Positions 22,939-23,347 of a DNA stretch of 23,347 bases are shown here, piece by piece. The DNA is taken from the NCBI GenBank assembly GCA_023434825.1, contig JAEYSH010000060.1:1-23347 (forward strand), read 5' to 3'. Numbering within the stretch: position 1 is the stretch's first letter; the number at the start of each line of letters is the position of its first letter. Both the position numbers and the translations under genes were made by a program. This stretch comes from Methanobacteriota archaeon. Lineage in GTDB: Archaea; Methanobacteriota; Methanobacteria; Methanobacteriales; Methanobacteriaceae. Below the pieces are notes generated by a model. That model was given only the letters and a program-made list of their open reading frames with translations, was not told the DNA's origin and searched no databases.

Positions 22939-23347
22939 TTAGTGAAAAATCTTTAAAAAATTATATATAAATCCTTCAAGAGCTTCATCGCGATTAAACC
23001 AAGTTTGATCAAGATATTTAGCCTGACTTATCATGTATACATTTGCAAATATTGAAAGGGCTAATGCATCATAATCTATATCTTTATCTGGAATTCTATT
23101 TTTAATCAAATAACTCAAATTTTCCACTATTTGTGCTTTAAGAGCATCATTTTGTTCATTTCTTTCTTTATTAGTTAACATAAGAAATTCTGTATAATCT
23201 TCAGCAATTTCAGTGACATCAATAATCAATACTTTTAAAAATTCATCTGGATCTTCATAATTATTAGATTTAAGTTTTAATTCAAGCTCTTTTTTAAGTT
23301 TTTTAAGATTCTGAGACTGGACTTTATTAAAAAGGTTCTCTTTTGTT
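22939..23347 (-). CDS. TetR/AcrR-like transcriptional regulator, C-terminal part
   Basis: The frame is open to the right edge, so the N-terminus lies outside the window; 135 codons plus the stop are visible. The first residues, TKENLFNKVQ, match the end of the TetR DNA-binding domain, where helix 3 is followed by (Y/F)FxxKExLF. After this come a basic amphipathic helix (LKKLKKELELKLK) and an all-helical region of the size of a TetR ligand-binding domain, ending DEALEGFIYNFLKIFH. A TTG at 23229 could be taken as a start but would discard this matching segment. Ligand and targets are unknown. A 255-base AT-rich spacer separates it from the HD-domain gene downstream, which probably has its own promoter. 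Confidence 0.6.
   Translation of the reverse strand, partial: TKENLFNKVQSQNLKKLKKELELKLKSNNYEDPDEFLKVLIIDVTEIAEDYTEFLMLTNKERNEQNDALKAQIVENLSYLIKNRIPDKDIDYDALALSIFANVYMISQAKYLDQTWFNRDEALEGFIYNFLKIFH

Noticed and set aside
1..23347. CRISPR arrays, tRNA or rRNA genes, transposases, integrases
   Set aside because: No regularly spaced direct repeats, no T-loop or rRNA-like segments and no mobile-element proteins were seen on reading both strands.

Overview
The window looks like the chromosome of a methanogenic archaeon of the order Methanobacteriales, most likely Methanobacterium or a close relative. The grounds are: AT-rich DNA with TATA-box promoters and GGAGG-type ribosome sites; an Alba chromatin protein; a fused Fae-Hps enzyme; the archaeal families DUF63 and DUF1786; a trpB2 gene preceded by TGTACA-type boxes like the TrpY targets known from Methanothermobacter; and paired REC-PAS response regulators. 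No rRNA, tRNA, CRISPR array, transposase or phage gene was recognised, so this is mostly core chromosome with a few accessory genes.

Layout. (1) 1-2000, minus strand: an operon of a sugar-isomerase-like TIM barrel, a DUF362 ferredoxin-type protein and the first codons of a TMEM175-like channel. (2) 2040-6240, plus strand: a divergent operator region, a PadR regulator, an ABC-2 exporter (ATPase and permease) and an exported, membrane-anchored eight-bladed PQQ-like propeller, closed by a hairpin terminator. (3) 6300-11131, minus strand: albA, two tandem REC-PAS response regulators, leuA and a DUF63 membrane protein. (4) 11261-13477, minus strand: a DUF1786, PHP and universal-stress-protein gene string. 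(5) 13544-17470, plus strand: TRP boxes, trpB2, fae-hps, a minimal beta-carbonic-anhydrase-like protein and an iron-sulfur flavoprotein. (6) 17471-18106: a long spacer holding what looks like an independently transcribed structured RNA. (7) 18107-23347: a lipid-linked oligosaccharide flippase, hisB, a coiled-coil protein of unknown function, a nitroreductase, a doubled HD-domain phosphohydrolase and the C-terminal part of a TetR-like regulator.

How the genes work together. LeuA, HisB and TrpB2 supply leucine, histidine and tryptophan but lie apart from one another, as is common in this order. Fae-Hps handles formaldehyde and pentose phosphates. The PadR operon reads as a self-regulated envelope or export module. 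The strongest candidates for something undescribed are the structured RNA locus at about 17713-17946, the eight-residue duplication around the conserved lysine of both response regulators, and the HD protein whose N-terminal half looks like a dead copy of its catalytic half.
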